27,025 bases of DNA from DAOTUL01 sp034437435 (GCA_964417785.1 CAYQJO010000033.1:1-27025), one strand, 5' to 3'; positions 1 through 7,923 are shown, counted from the first letter of the stretch. Notes: a model not told the origin generated them from the letters alone. Numbers and translations: made by a program.

Positions 1-318
1 GGCGCGAGCTTCTCCGCCGGGTGCCACCACCGGCAGCAGGTAAACCTGGGGCCGCTCATCCCGACCAGAGACAAACGCCAGCGTCTTGCTATCGGGCGAC
101 CAACGCGGGCGCGAGTCCTTGCCGCCGCGTGTTAGCTGGCACGGATCACCACCACCGGTCGGCCACAACCAGATATTACGTTTATAGCTGTTTTCCAGCC
201 TGTCCAGAGTCACCCGAACGAAGGCCACCCACTGGCCGTCGGGACTGATCTGTGGGTCTTCAACACTGTTGATCTTGTAGAGATCATCGACCTGGATCGG
301 GCGTTTTTCCGTTGTCAT
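1..318 (-). CDS. S9-type (prolyl oligopeptidase family) peptidase, N-terminal fragment
   Basis: The first 106 codons of a minus-strand gene that runs off the left edge of the window. The ATG is at 318-316 and the protein begins MTTEKRPIQVDDLYKINSVE. What is visible is the start of a TolB/DPP4-like beta-propeller: two blade-type motifs, DPQISPDGQWVAFVR (about residues 21-35) and RPRWSPDSKTLAFVSGRDE (about 70-88), with QLTRGG between them. This pattern is typical of S9 acyl-aminoacyl or dipeptidyl peptidases, where the propeller gates a C-terminal alpha/beta-hydrolase. The catalytic Ser-Asp-His domain would lie outside the window, so peptidase activity is inferred from family architecture; a stand-alone WD40/TolB protein is the alternative. 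No signal peptide is visible, which suggests a cytoplasmic enzyme. It lies 65 nt downstream of the aminotransferase on the same strand, with a stem-loop between them. Confidence 0.8.
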   Translation of the reverse strand, partial: MTTEKRPIQVDDLYKINSVEDPQISPDGQWVAFVRVTLDRLENSYKRNIWLWPTGGGDPCQLTRGGKDSRPRWSPDSKTLAFVSGRDERPQVYLLPVVAPGGEARA

Positions 319-353
319 GGTTTCTATTTCCTGATTTCGTTCAATATATCGCA

Positions 354-376
354 AGGACACAGCAGTGCTGCGTCCT
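354..376 (-). terminator. Stem-loop after the aminotransferase gene (possible terminator or attenuator)
   Basis: An imperfect inverted repeat: arm AGGAC-a-CAGC, loop AGT, arm GCTG-c-GTCCT, giving 9 base pairs with one 1x1 mismatch. It starts 8 nt past the aminotransferase stop and precedes the peptidase start. On the minus strand it is not followed by a clear U-run, so it may be a weak terminator, an mRNA-stabilising hairpin, or chance. Confidence 0.35.
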
Positions 377-383
377 CAGCAGA

Positions 384-1748
384 CTAAAGCGATTCCCAGC
401 GTTCTTCTTCCAGGTCGGCGATCACGCGCTCCATGATGTCCAGCCCCTGTTCCATCTGTTCGCAACTGATGACCAGCGGCGGTGCAATGCGCATAGCGCT
501 GCTGCCACATCCCAGCGTCAGCAGGCCATTGAGGAAGCAACGGTTGGCGATTTCATCCCGGAATGCCGGAATACCCTTGCCGTCAGGACCGGCGAACTCC
601 ACACCGATCATCAGGCCCTTGCCCTCCACCCGCTTGATCGACGGATGATCGTTTTTGAATGCCTGCAACCGGCTGAGGGTATATTCACCCAGTTCTGCCG
701 CATGGTCCAACAAACCTTCACTCTCAATAACGTCAAGCGTGGCACCGGCGACGGCACAGGCCAGCGGATTGCCGCCGAAGGTGCTGGCGTGCGCACCGGG
801 AATCCATTTTTCCATCACATCGCGGCGGGTCACAATCGCACCGATGGGAATCCCCGATCCCAGGCCCTTGGCCGTCGTCACGATATCGGGTTTCACATCC
901 CAGTGTTCCATAGCGAACCACTTACCCGTGCGCCCGATACCCGATTGAATCTCATCCGCGATCAACAAAATACCGTGCTTATCGCAGAACTCACGCAGTC
1001 GCGGCAGGAAATCGTCCTGTGGCAGCAAATAACCGCCCTCACCCTGGATTGGCTCCACGATCACCGCCGCAATTTCATCGCCAGGGACCTTCTTCTTGAT
1101 GATAAATTCCTCGATAAAACCGACGGCATCACACCAGCACTGTGAGCAGGCAGCACCGCCGTCACAGGCACTTTTGGCTGGAAACGGCACATGCTCCACA
1201 CCACCAGGGATAAACGGGTATTCCGAGCGCTGAGTCGCCTTGCTGGCCGTCACCGACAGCGATCCCATCGTCCGCCCATGAAAGCCGCCATAGAACGCGA
1301 TAACGTGATGCCGGTTGGGTGTCTGGTAACGGGCCAGCTTGAGCGCCGCCTCAACCGCCTCCGTACCTGAATTGCCGAAGTACACCATCACATCGTCAGG
1401 GTCCGCGCCATGAATCGGTGTGATCTTTTGCAGCTTCTCCGCCAATTCCACCTGCTGCGGACAGAAGAAGTCGGTCGCACCAATATGGAGATAGCGCTCA
1501 GCCTGCGCATGGATTGCCTCGACAATCTTCGGGTGCCGGTGGCCGGTAGAAAGCACCGCAATACCCGCCGCGAAATCGAGATAGGCATTGCCATCGACGT
1601 CCCACACCTCAGCCCCCTGTCCATGACTCATCACAAAGCCATAGGAACGGGTGTAGGACGGTGACAGACTGTGCTTATCGCGCCGCGCAACCTCAACCGC
1701 CTTTTCGCTCAAATCACGAAAGACAAAGCCCTCAAACTGCTTAACCAT
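384..1748 (-). CDS. Class III PLP-dependent aminotransferase (GABA/acetylornithine aminotransferase family)
   Basis: A 454-residue fold-type I PLP enzyme that should move an amino group between an omega-amino acid and a 2-oxo acid; some members of this subgroup act as amino-acid racemases. Visible motifs are the phosphate-binding FGNSGTEA (124-131), GGFHGRT (154-160), the PLP-ring aspartate in IADEIQSGIGRTG (263-275, D265), and the Schiff-base lysine K294 in TTAKGLGSG. Length and motif order fit GabT/ArgD-like proteins. Substrate cannot be fixed from sequence: GABA, acetylornithine or broad amino-acid transamination/racemisation are all possible, so no symbol is given. Unusual is a cysteine cluster at C195, C201, C204 and C206 in the variable region before the large-domain core. 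The ATG at 1748 has GAGG 7 nt upstream and a strong promoter further up. The gene is divergent from the flavin reductase. Confidence 0.9.
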   Translation of the reverse strand: MVKQFEGFVFRDLSEKAVEVARRDKHSLSPSYTRSYGFVMSHGQGAEVWDVDGNAYLDFAAGIAVLSTGHRHPKIVEAIHAQAERYLHIGATDFFCPQQVELAEKLQKITPIHGADPDDVMVYFGNSGTEAVEAALKLARYQTPNRHHVIAFYGGFHGRTMGSLSVTASKATQRSEYPFIPGGVEHVPFPAKSACDGGAACSQCWCDAVGFIEEFIIKKKVPGDEIAAVIVEPIQGEGGYLLPQDDFLPRLREFCDKHGILLIADEIQSGIGRTGKWFAMEHWDVKPDIVTTAKGLGSGIPIGAIVTRRDVMEKWIPGAHASTFGGNPLACAVAGATLDVIESEGLLDHAAELGEYTLSRLQAFKNDHPSIKRVEGKGLMIGVEFAGPDGKGIPAFRDEIANRCFLNGLLTLGCGSSAMRIAPPLVISCEQMEQGLDIMERVIADLEEERWESL

Positions 1749-1788
1749 GTAGTTGCCTCGTTTCTTTTAGAGGATTAATCCGGATGGC

Positions 1789-1818
1789 AGTATAGACAGC
1801 CGTAATGTGTTTCGTCAA
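1789..1818 (-). promoter_or_regulatory. Sigma-70-type promoter of the aminotransferase gene
   Basis: On the minus strand TTGACG (plus 1813-1818) and TATACT (plus 1789-1794) are separated by 18 nt. Each hexamer matches the consensus at five of six positions. The predicted start site leaves a leader of about 35 nt before the ATG at 1748. Confidence 0.6.
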
Positions 1819-1866
1819 GCATGCCGATCCTTCATCTCAAATTCTAAACCAGAGTCGTCAATCCCC

Positions 1867-1875
1867 TGGTACAAT
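1867..1875 (+). promoter_or_regulatory. Possible extended -10 promoter of the flavin reductase gene
   Basis: TGGTACAAT is an extended -10 element (TGn plus TACAAT). There is no convincing -35. A start site near 1882 would leave a leader of about 33 nt before the ATG at 1915. Confidence 0.35.
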
Positions 1876-1914
1876 GGAAATCATTGTGTCTGGAAATCAA
1901 CCTTACAAACAATC

Positions 1915-2409
1915 ATGACCATCGATCCTGAAACCTACAAAATCGCAATGCGCCAGTGGGCAGCAGGTGTCACCGTTGTGACTACCACCACGCCCGATGG
2001 CAAATTTCACGGCGTCACCGCCAGTTCGTTCACCAGCGTCAGCCTGGACCCGGTGCTGGTGCTGATCTGCCTGGGAAAAGAAAAATATACCCACCATCTC
2101 ATCAGTGAGAGTGGCAAATTCGTGGTCAATGTCCTGCATACCGGCCAGATCGAATGGGGAAAACGATTCGCCGGCATGTATCCGGAAATTGAGGACCGCT
2201 TCTATGATATTGAGGCGCAAACCGCTATGACCGGCGCACCCATACTGCCCGGTGTGCTGGCGTGGCTGGACTGCACCATCCACACCATGCATGACGCCGG
2301 CGACCATACCATATTTATCGGTGCGGTCGTAGCTGCTGATGGGCCGGGCGGGGGCGATCCCCTGCTCTACTTCCAGCGCCAGTGGGGGACCTTCGACGCC
2401 AGGGACTAA
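1915..2409 (+). CDS. Flavin reductase domain protein (FMN-binding split barrel)
   Basis: A 164-residue protein of the flavin reductase-like, FMN-binding split-barrel family. Such enzymes use NAD(P)H to reduce FMN/FAD, often for a partner monooxygenase, or act as small flavoprotein reductases. The N-terminal signature is clear: MRQWAAGVTVVTT (about 12-24), then HGVTASSFTSVSLDPVLVLICL (32-53), the usual flavin-contact region, and YFQRQWGTF near the C-terminus. The frame is open further upstream to 1807, but the ATG at 1915 starts the protein just before the conserved domain as in homologues, so it is preferred. No strong ribosome-binding site precedes it. No partner monooxygenase is seen nearby, so its physiological role is open. 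Its TAA shares the bases CTAA with the TAG of ppgK on the other strand. Confidence 0.85.
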   Translation: MTIDPETYKIAMRQWAAGVTVVTTTTPDGKFHGVTASSFTSVSLDPVLVLICLGKEKYTHHLISESGKFVVNVLHTGQIEWGKRFAGMYPEIEDRFYDIEAQTAMTGAPILPGVLAWLDCTIHTMHDAGDHTIFIGAVVAADGPGGGDPLLYFQRQWGTFDARD

Positions 2410-3143
2410 ACCAGGTCCTGCGCAGCCAGAGCAGCGCCGACGATCCCGGCATCGTTGAGCAACTGTGCCGGGACAATCTTGGCATGCGACTCCAGGTAGT
2501 GAAAGAATTTATCGTGCTTCTTGCTCACTCCACCCCCAAAAATGATGAGGTCGGGCCAGAACAGATCGTCCAGACGTCCCAGATACTCATTGACTCGTTT
2601 GGACCACTTCTTCCAGGACAGGTCTTTTGCCTGCCGGATGCTATCGGCGGCACGATGCTCAGCGTCTTTGCCCCGGACTTCCATATGGCCGATTTCTGTG
2701 TTTGGCATCAGATGACCATTCACAAAAACGGCGCTGCCGATTCCCGTGCCAAAGGTCAGAATAAACACGACACCATCATGGCCGCGCCCCGCACCAAAAC
2801 GCATTTCAGCGATCCCGGCAGCGTCTCCATCGTTGAGCAACAACACCGGACAGCCGGTTTTGCGCTGGAATAGGCGCTGAGCGTCGTAGCCAATCCATGA
2901 ATCATGCACATTGGCCGCCGTATGGGTCACGCCTTCCTTGACGACCGCCGGGAAAGTGCAGCCAATCGGCCCCTTCCACTTGAAGTGTTCGACAATCTGC
3001 GCGACAACATCGGCGACCGGTTCTGGCTTTGCAGAATCGGGCGTGGGAATGCGGTGACGGTCTTTGGTAAATTCACCGGTCTCAATATCGACCGGCGCAC
3101 CCTTGATACCTGAACCACCGATGTCTATTCCTAAGATATCCAT
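2406..3143 (-). CDS. ppgK: Polyphosphate glucokinase (ROK family)
   Basis: A 245-residue kinase that phosphorylates glucose to glucose-6-phosphate using inorganic polyphosphate, and often ATP as well. Motifs are the N-terminal phosphate loop ILGIDIGGSGIKG (3-15), LLNDGDAAG (about 101-109) with the catalytic aspartate of ROK sugar kinases, TFGTGIGSA (130-138), and NTEIGHMEV (about 148-156). The segment NTEIGHMEVRGKDAEHRA and the later WPDLIIFGGGVSKKHDKF closely resemble mycobacterial PpgK and separate it from general ROK glucokinases, which carry a zinc CxCGxxGC motif that is absent here. The ATG at 3143 is chosen because GGAG lies 9 nt upstream and the protein then starts at the conserved strand; the frame extends to 3185. 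It is divergent from the pyr operon. Confidence 0.9.
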   Translation of the reverse strand: MDILGIDIGGSGIKGAPVDIETGEFTKDRHRIPTPDSAKPEPVADVVAQIVEHFKWKGPIGCTFPAVVKEGVTHTAANVHDSWIGYDAQRLFQRKTGCPVLLLNDGDAAGIAEMRFGAGRGHDGVVFILTFGTGIGSAVFVNGHLMPNTEIGHMEVRGKDAEHRAADSIRQAKDLSWKKWSKRVNEYLGRLDDLFWPDLIIFGGGVSKKHDKFFHYLESHAKIVPAQLLNDAGIVGAALAAQDLV

Positions 3144-3175
3144 CAACAAAATCTCCATTGTTTGTGGATGATTCG

Positions 3176-3184
3176 ATCTTAGCA
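3176..3184 (-). promoter_or_regulatory. Possible extended -10 promoter of ppgK
   Basis: On the minus strand TGCTAAGAT is a TGn plus TAAGAT extended -10. No good -35 is seen. It lies about 10 nt from the -35 of the divergent pyr promoter, so the two promoters would occupy nearly the same DNA. Confidence 0.35.
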
Positions 3185-3193
3185 CAGATGATA

Positions 3194-3222
3194 TTGACCC
3201 GCACCTGTATCACTGGTAAATT
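3194..3222 (+). promoter_or_regulatory. Promoter of the pyrBCDEF operon
   Basis: TTGACC (3194-3199), a 17-nt spacer and TAAATT (3217-3222), with a TGn extended -10 (TGG at 3214-3216). The leader from the predicted start near 3229 to the pyrB ATG is only about 26 nt. This leaves no space for a PyrR-type attenuator or a leader peptide, so any pyrimidine control would have to act at initiation. Confidence 0.55.
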
Positions 3223-3254
3223 CTTTGCAGCCCTATCGAGAACTGGAGTCCCAC

Positions 3255-4322
3255 ATGGCCGATGAAACCGCTGGTCAAATGCGCCAGTCTGAACAATTCC
3301 TACATCTCTATCAACCTCCGGCGATTAACGGCGATTTCACATACAAACACATCATCAGCGTCGAGCAATTTCAACGCGACGACCTGGACACCATTTTCGC
3401 GACAGCCAAATCACTGCGGAGCCGCGTCGCCGCTAACGACCGTGAACTGGCCCGGATGGCAGCGGGACAACTGATGGCGTCAATGTTTTTTGAGGCCAGC
3501 ACCCGCACCGACATGTCCTTCCAGGCCGCCATGCGCCGCCTGGGAGGCTCGGTCGTGAGCGCCACCAATGGTGTGCAATTTTCATCCGTATATAAGGGTG
3601 AAAACCTCGCGGATACGGTGCGGGCTGCCGGCTGTTACGCCAACATCCTGGTCATCCGCCACCCCCAGATCGGTTCATCTTACCAGACTGCCTACTATAT
3701 CGACCGGCTCAACGAACGTATCACCACGCAGACTGCGGTCATCAGCGGCGGTGACGGAGCCGGCGAGCATCCCACCCAGGCCCTGCTGGACCTGTTTACC
3801 ATCACTGACCTGAAGAACGGTCCCGATAACCGCACAATCACCCTGGTGGGCGACCTCCTTTATGGCCGGACGGTTCACTCATTGGCGAAGCTCATTGCCC
3901 TCTATGGAGCGCAGAACACGACACTGTGTTTCGTGTCGCCACCTTCGCTCCGGATGCCCGATATGGTGATCGACTTCATCCACAAACATAACGATCAGAT
4001 CAAAATTCACGAAACCAGCGATCTATACGAGGTACTGAGCGAGACCGATGTCATCTACTGGACACGCATCCAGGAGGAACGTTTCGCCCGCCGCGCCGAT
4101 TACGACGCCAGCCGTGATAACTTCATCATGACACCGGCAGTGCTGAATCAGGCCCCACGCGATGTCATCCTGATGCACCCGTTGCCACGCAAGCACGAGA
4201 TGGGAACCCCCGCCGACCACGACATTCTGGACCAGAATCCGCGAGCGGTCTACTTCCAGGAGATGGAGAATGGCATGTTCATCCGTATGGCCCTGATCGT
4301 CAAAATGCTGGGACTGGAATAG
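3255..4322 (+). CDS. pyrB: Aspartate carbamoyltransferase catalytic subunit
   Basis: A 355-residue enzyme joining carbamoyl phosphate and aspartate to form N-carbamoyl-aspartate, the committed step of pyrimidine synthesis. The carbamoyl-phosphate loop is MFFEASTRTDMSFQ (77-90, STRT 82-85); K114 in VYKGENLAD matches the active-site 80s-loop lysine; HPTQALLDL is at 172-180, TRIQEER at 270-276 and HPLPR at 308-312. It is slightly longer than the roughly 310-residue norm because of an N-terminal extension of about 30 residues. The ATG at 3255 has GGAG 6 nt upstream; an in-frame TTG at 3225 is less likely. No pyrI regulatory subunit is present in the window. The stop TAG abuts the pyrC ATG with no gap, indicating translational coupling. 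Confidence 0.96.
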   Translation: MADETAGQMRQSEQFLHLYQPPAINGDFTYKHIISVEQFQRDDLDTIFATAKSLRSRVAANDRELARMAAGQLMASMFFEASTRTDMSFQAAMRRLGGSVVSATNGVQFSSVYKGENLADTVRAAGCYANILVIRHPQIGSSYQTAYYIDRLNERITTQTAVISGGDGAGEHPTQALLDLFTITDLKNGPDNRTITLVGDLLYGRTVHSLAKLIALYGAQNTTLCFVSPPSLRMPDMVIDFIHKHNDQIKIHETSDLYEVLSETDVIYWTRIQEERFARRADYDASRDNFIMTPAVLNQAPRDVILMHPLPRKHEMGTPADHDILDQNPRAVYFQEMENGMFIRMALIVKMLGLE

Positions 4323-5381
4323 ATGCGCATTGACGGCATGTTCGATCCACATGTCCATCTGCGCGGGATGGACTGGACACACAAAAGCACCTTCGCCAGC
4401 GAAACCGCCGCCGCCGCCGCCGGTGGCTACTGGGCGGCCTTTGATATGCCCAACACCTCACCGGCGACAGTAGATCGCACCACCCTGGATCGCAAGCTGA
4501 ACGAAATCAGCGAACAGGCGGTCTGTGACTGGGGTGTCTATTTCTGCGCCGCTGCCAGTGGCAACTGGGACCAGTATCCAGCGGTTTTTACCGATGTCTG
4601 CGGTGTGAAGATGTTCAACAACTCCACTACCGGCAATCTGCTGGTGGAAGACCCGGATATTCGCGCCGGGCATTATCAACACTGGCCTGCCAGGAAAATC
4701 TTCACCAACCATGCCGAAGACGAGACTCTGGCGGCGATTCTCGATCTGGTCCGGATTTATCGCAAGCCGACCCACATTCTGCACCTCAGCACGGCCCATG
4801 AAGTTGGCCTCATCCAGCAGGCAAAAGCGGAAGGGCTGCCGGTCACAGCCGGTGTGTGTCCTCATCACCTGTGGCTGACAGAAGACGACTTATCCCACCT
4901 GGGACCACTCGGCTGGATGAAACCGACACTCAAGACCAGAGCGGACCAGGACGCGCTGTGGCAGGGTTTGCGCTCCGGTGTGATCGATGTGGTCGAATCC
5001 GACCATGCACCCCATACCCTGGCGGAAAAGTCCAGCGACTCGCCGCCCTATGGCGTACCTGGCATCGAGACCACCCTGCCCCTGCTTTTGACCGCCGTCC
5101 ATGAAGGCCGCCTGGAAATGGATCATGCGGTCGCGCTGGTGTCTGAGAATCCGCGCCGTATCTTCGGACTCCAATGCCCGCCCGATACCTACACCGTTGT
5201 TGATCTGGACATTGAATACGAGATTCGCAACGACGATCTGAAGACGATGGTCAAGTGGTCGCCCTTAAATGGCATGCGCGTGCGCGGCAAGGTGATCGAG
5301 ACCTGGATTCGCGGCACGCAAGTCTACGACGGTGAAGCCGTCCTGGTCGAACCTGGCTTCGGAGAAAATCTGTATGGCTGA
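4323..5381 (+). CDS. pyrC: Dihydroorotase
   Basis: A 352-residue amidohydrolase cyclising carbamoyl-aspartate to dihydroorotate with a two-zinc centre. All metal ligands are visible: the HxH pair H10/H12 in FDPHVHLRG, a candidate carboxylated lysine K96 in GVKMFNN, H130 in NHAED, H154 in HLSTAHE, and D227 in ESDHAPHT. The protein starts directly at the first metal-binding strand, with little of the N-terminal beta-sandwich half found in many type I dihydroorotases. That fits a compact form; no other start is possible without entering pyrB. It follows pyrB with no intergenic base and overlaps pyrD by 8 nt. Confidence 0.95.
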   Translation: MRIDGMFDPHVHLRGMDWTHKSTFASETAAAAAGGYWAAFDMPNTSPATVDRTTLDRKLNEISEQAVCDWGVYFCAAASGNWDQYPAVFTDVCGVKMFNNSTTGNLLVEDPDIRAGHYQHWPARKIFTNHAEDETLAAILDLVRIYRKPTHILHLSTAHEVGLIQQAKAEGLPVTAGVCPHHLWLTEDDLSHLGPLGWMKPTLKTRADQDALWQGLRSGVIDVVESDHAPHTLAEKSSDSPPYGVPGIETTLPLLLTAVHEGRLEMDHAVALVSENPRRIFGLQCPPDTYTVVDLDIEYEIRNDDLKTMVKWSPLNGMRVRGKVIETWIRGTQVYDGEAVLVEPGFGENLYG

Positions 5382-6468
5382 ACGCTGGCTGCAACGAACG
5401 CTGGTCCAGGCGATCAGCACCGGCTACCGGCTGATCCGGCCAACACTTTTCCAGCGCTCCGCCGGTGATGCTCATCGTTCCGCCGTTGAACTGCTGCGCC
5501 GACTGGATCGCCTGCCGCTACTGGACGCAGCCACCCCGCTGCTCGTACCGCGACAACCAGTCGAGGTCGGCGGTGTGTCGCTGCCGCACCCGTTGATTCT
5601 CGCCGCCGGTCTGGTCAAAGGCGATGGTTTCGCCGGTGAAGCTGAAGCACTGGACGCGGTGCGCCAGGGACACAATATCATCCCCGGTTGGCGCAGTCTG
5701 CCTGCACTCGTCGGGCCGGTCGAGGTCGGCTCCTTTACCCGCCATCCACGCCTGGGCAACAACGACACGGTTATGTGGCGTGATCCACCATCGCGCTCAA
5801 CCCAGAATCGTGTCGGCCTGAAGAATCCGGGTGCCGTCGCTGCCGCCGCCTTTCTCTCGCAGCGAGTGGATCGTCTACCTGCTGTTTTCGGCATTAACAT
5901 CGCTCCCAGTCCGGGTGTGGATGATGACACCCAGGACAGCACCGATGTGAGCGAAGCCATCGAAGCATTCATCGCACGCGGCGTGCATCCGTCCTGGTTC
6001 ACCCTGAATGTCAGTTGTCCCAACACCGAAGACGATCCCGGCAGCCGTCAGACCGAAGACCGGACGCGTACACTATGCCGGGCCGCCCGCGCAGTCACAG
6101 GCGACATTCCATTGTGGGTCAAAATCAGCCCCGGTCTAGCGGCTGAGCAGTACGGGACCATGATGAAGGTCTTTGCCGAGACGGGTGTGCAGGCTGTTGT
6201 CGCCACCAACACCATCGCCCGTCCCACCCCTGATATTGACGATTATCTGGCCGGAGTCGGCGGCGGTATGCTTCATCGTCATGCGCTGGCAGCCGTCACT
6301 GCCTTGGCAGACGCCGGTCAACCCATAGACATTATTGGCTGCGGCGGTGTAATGGACCCGGTAACCCTCCATAGTTTCCGCCAACACGGCGTCCGCGCCT
6401 GCCAGTATTGGTCAGCGCTGGTTTACCGGGGGCCGTTGGTGGCAGCGGCCATACTCAACGAGGATTGA
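5374..6468 (+). CDS. pyrD: Dihydroorotate dehydrogenase (class 2-like, with class 1-like active-site Cys)
   Basis: A 364-residue FMN enzyme oxidising dihydroorotate to orotate. The N-terminal part, about residues 1-50, looks like the membrane-binding helical extension of class 2 enzymes (PTLFQRSAGDAHRSAVELLRRL), followed by VGGVSLPHPLILAAGLVKGDG (65-85) for FMN binding. GINIAPSP is at 173-180, NVSCPNTEDDPG at 212-223, VVATNTIARP in the second half, and IIGCGGV and YWSALVYRGP near the end. Class 2 enzymes usually have NxSSPNT with serine as catalytic base; here the equivalent residue is C215, as in class 1. The mixture leaves the electron acceptor (quinone or other) uncertain. The ATG at 5374 has GGAG 9 nt upstream, overlaps pyrC, and is preferred to an upstream in-frame ATG at 5332 inside pyrC. 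Confidence 0.88.
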   Translation: MAERWLQRTLVQAISTGYRLIRPTLFQRSAGDAHRSAVELLRRLDRLPLLDAATPLLVPRQPVEVGGVSLPHPLILAAGLVKGDGFAGEAEALDAVRQGHNIIPGWRSLPALVGPVEVGSFTRHPRLGNNDTVMWRDPPSRSTQNRVGLKNPGAVAAAAFLSQRVDRLPAVFGINIAPSPGVDDDTQDSTDVSEAIEAFIARGVHPSWFTLNVSCPNTEDDPGSRQTEDRTRTLCRAARAVTGDIPLWVKISPGLAAEQYGTMMKVFAETGVQAVVATNTIARPTPDIDDYLAGVGGGMLHRHALAAVTALADAGQPIDIIGCGGVMDPVTLHSFRQHGVRACQYWSALVYRGPLVAAAILNED

Positions 6469-6469
6469 T

Positions 6470-7093
6470 ATGCACTCAGACATTGCCGATGTTCTGCTGG
6501 ATATACAGGCGGTCCGCTACGAACCCGATAACCCTAAAACGTTCAAATCGGGCATCATTTCGCCGGTCTATATCGACAACCGCTCGGTGCCTTTCTGGCC
6601 GGACGCCTGGAACCGCGTAATCGCAGCCTTCCAACAGCAGACGGCTGCTATCGATTTCGACGTGATCGCCGGTATCGAAGCCGCCGGTATCCCACACAGC
6701 GCTGCTCTGGCTTTCAGCATGCAGCGACCCTCGGTATTCGTGCGCAAACAGGCCAAAGAACACGGCCTGAAAAACCGCGTGGAAGGCGGCGACGTGGACG
6801 GCCAGCGAGTCTTGCTCATTGAAGACCTGGTTACCACCGGCGGCAGCAGCCTTTCCGGTGTCCAGGCATTGCGTGAAGCCGGTGCCCTCATTGAACACTG
6901 TCTGGCGATTGTCAGCTACGGCTTTGCCGAAGCCATCGATGCCTTCGCCGCCGCCGGTGTCCAACTCCACACACTGACCCATTTCGGCGCAATCCTGGAA
7001 CGGGCCGGTCAGCGCGGCGCATTGACGTCCGACGCCATCGCCACCATCCAGAATTGGCTGAACGATCCGCGAGGCTGGCATGAACGCCATTGA
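6470..7093 (+). CDS. pyrE: Orotate phosphoribosyltransferase
   Basis: A 207-residue type I phosphoribosyltransferase that couples orotate with PRPP to give OMP. The PRPP loop is VLLIEDLVTTGGSSLSGV (about 113-130). An early KSGIISPVYIDNR segment matches the orotate-binding KSGRxSPxYxDxR pattern; VIAGIEAAGIPHSAALA and SVFVRKQAKEHGLKNRVEGG supply the flexible catalytic-loop region. Length fits the family. GAGG lies 6 nt before the ATG, one base after the pyrD stop. The end overlaps pyrF by 14 nt, which strongly suggests coupled translation of the two consecutive enzymes that some organisms fuse as UMP synthase. Confidence 0.95.
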   Translation: MHSDIADVLLDIQAVRYEPDNPKTFKSGIISPVYIDNRSVPFWPDAWNRVIAAFQQQTAAIDFDVIAGIEAAGIPHSAALAFSMQRPSVFVRKQAKEHGLKNRVEGGDVDGQRVLLIEDLVTTGGSSLSGVQALREAGALIEHCLAIVSYGFAEAIDAFAAAGVQLHTLTHFGAILERAGQRGALTSDAIATIQNWLNDPRGWHERH

Positions 7094-7877
7094 GAAATTC
7101 GAGCAACGAGCCGAAGCCATCAACTCTCTGCTGTGTATCGGACTGGACAGCGATCACCAGCGCTTACCGGCAGAATTTCAGCGCGAAGCACTGCCGCAGT
7201 TCGCATTTAACCGCTGGATCATCCGCGAGACCCATCCGTTTGTCAGCGCTTATAAGCCCAATATCGCCTTTTACGAAGCACGGGGCGAGCAGGGATGGCA
7301 GGAACTCCGTTTGACGCTGGGATACCTGCGCGAGCGCCACCCGGATATTCTCACCATTTGCGACGCCAAACGCGCCGACATCGGCAACACCAATCGCGGC
7401 TACGTCGAAGCCATATTCGACCACATGGGCTTCGACGCCGTCACCCTGCATCCCTACCTCGGTCGTGAGGCGCTGCTGCCTTTTCTTGAGCGCGAGGACA
7501 AAGGCTGCATCGTCCTGTGCCGGACCTCGAACAGCGGTGCTGGTGAATTCCAGGATTTGCCGGTTGGCGGCAAACCGTTGTGGCAGGTCATCGCGGAGTC
7601 GGTATCCGGCCAGTGGAACACCAATAACAACTGTATGATGGTGGTCGGTGCCACTTACCCGGAAGAACTCAAGCGGGTCCGCGAGATCGCGGGTGATATG
7701 ACGCTGCTGGTACCCGGCATTGGCGCTCAGGGTGGCAACCTGGATGCCGCACTCGCCGCAGGGCTGAACAACCGAAAGCGTGGCATGATGGTGAGCGCTT
7801 CCCGCAGCATCATCTTCGACCCGCAGCCAGCCACTGCTGCCGCGACACTGCGCGACGCCATCAATGTACACCGTTAG
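7080..7877 (+). CDS. pyrF: Orotidine 5'-phosphate decarboxylase, type 2
   Basis: A 265-residue decarboxylase producing UMP, the last step of the operon's pathway. The active-site lysine-aspartate network is in ICDAKRADIGNTNRGY (about 97-112, DAKRADIG core). LCIGLDSD near the N-terminus, YKPNIAFYE, VTLHPYLGREAL and LLVPGIGAQGG complete the barrel. The length and the DAKRADIGNTN form mark the longer type 2 group found in mycobacteria, myxobacteria and Chloroflexi rather than the roughly 230-residue E. coli type. Start ATG has GAGG 5 nt upstream and lies inside pyrE. TAG is followed at once by an in-frame TAA. No terminator-like hairpin is seen after it. Confidence 0.95.
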   Translation: MNAIEKFEQRAEAINSLLCIGLDSDHQRLPAEFQREALPQFAFNRWIIRETHPFVSAYKPNIAFYEARGEQGWQELRLTLGYLRERHPDILTICDAKRADIGNTNRGYVEAIFDHMGFDAVTLHPYLGREALLPFLEREDKGCIVLCRTSNSGAGEFQDLPVGGKPLWQVIAESVSGQWNTNNNCMMVVGATYPEELKRVREIAGDMTLLVPGIGAQGGNLDAALAAGLNNRKRGMMVSASRSIIFDPQPATAAATLRDAINVHR

Positions 7878-7923
7878 TAATAGTTTTATACATTTCCATA
7901 GTGCATTAAATCGGATTACAGCC

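Noticed and set aside
312..1145. A 277-codon plus-strand open frame opposite the aminotransferase
   Set aside because: The minus strand encodes a complete PLP enzyme with all motifs; the antisense product is not protein-like.
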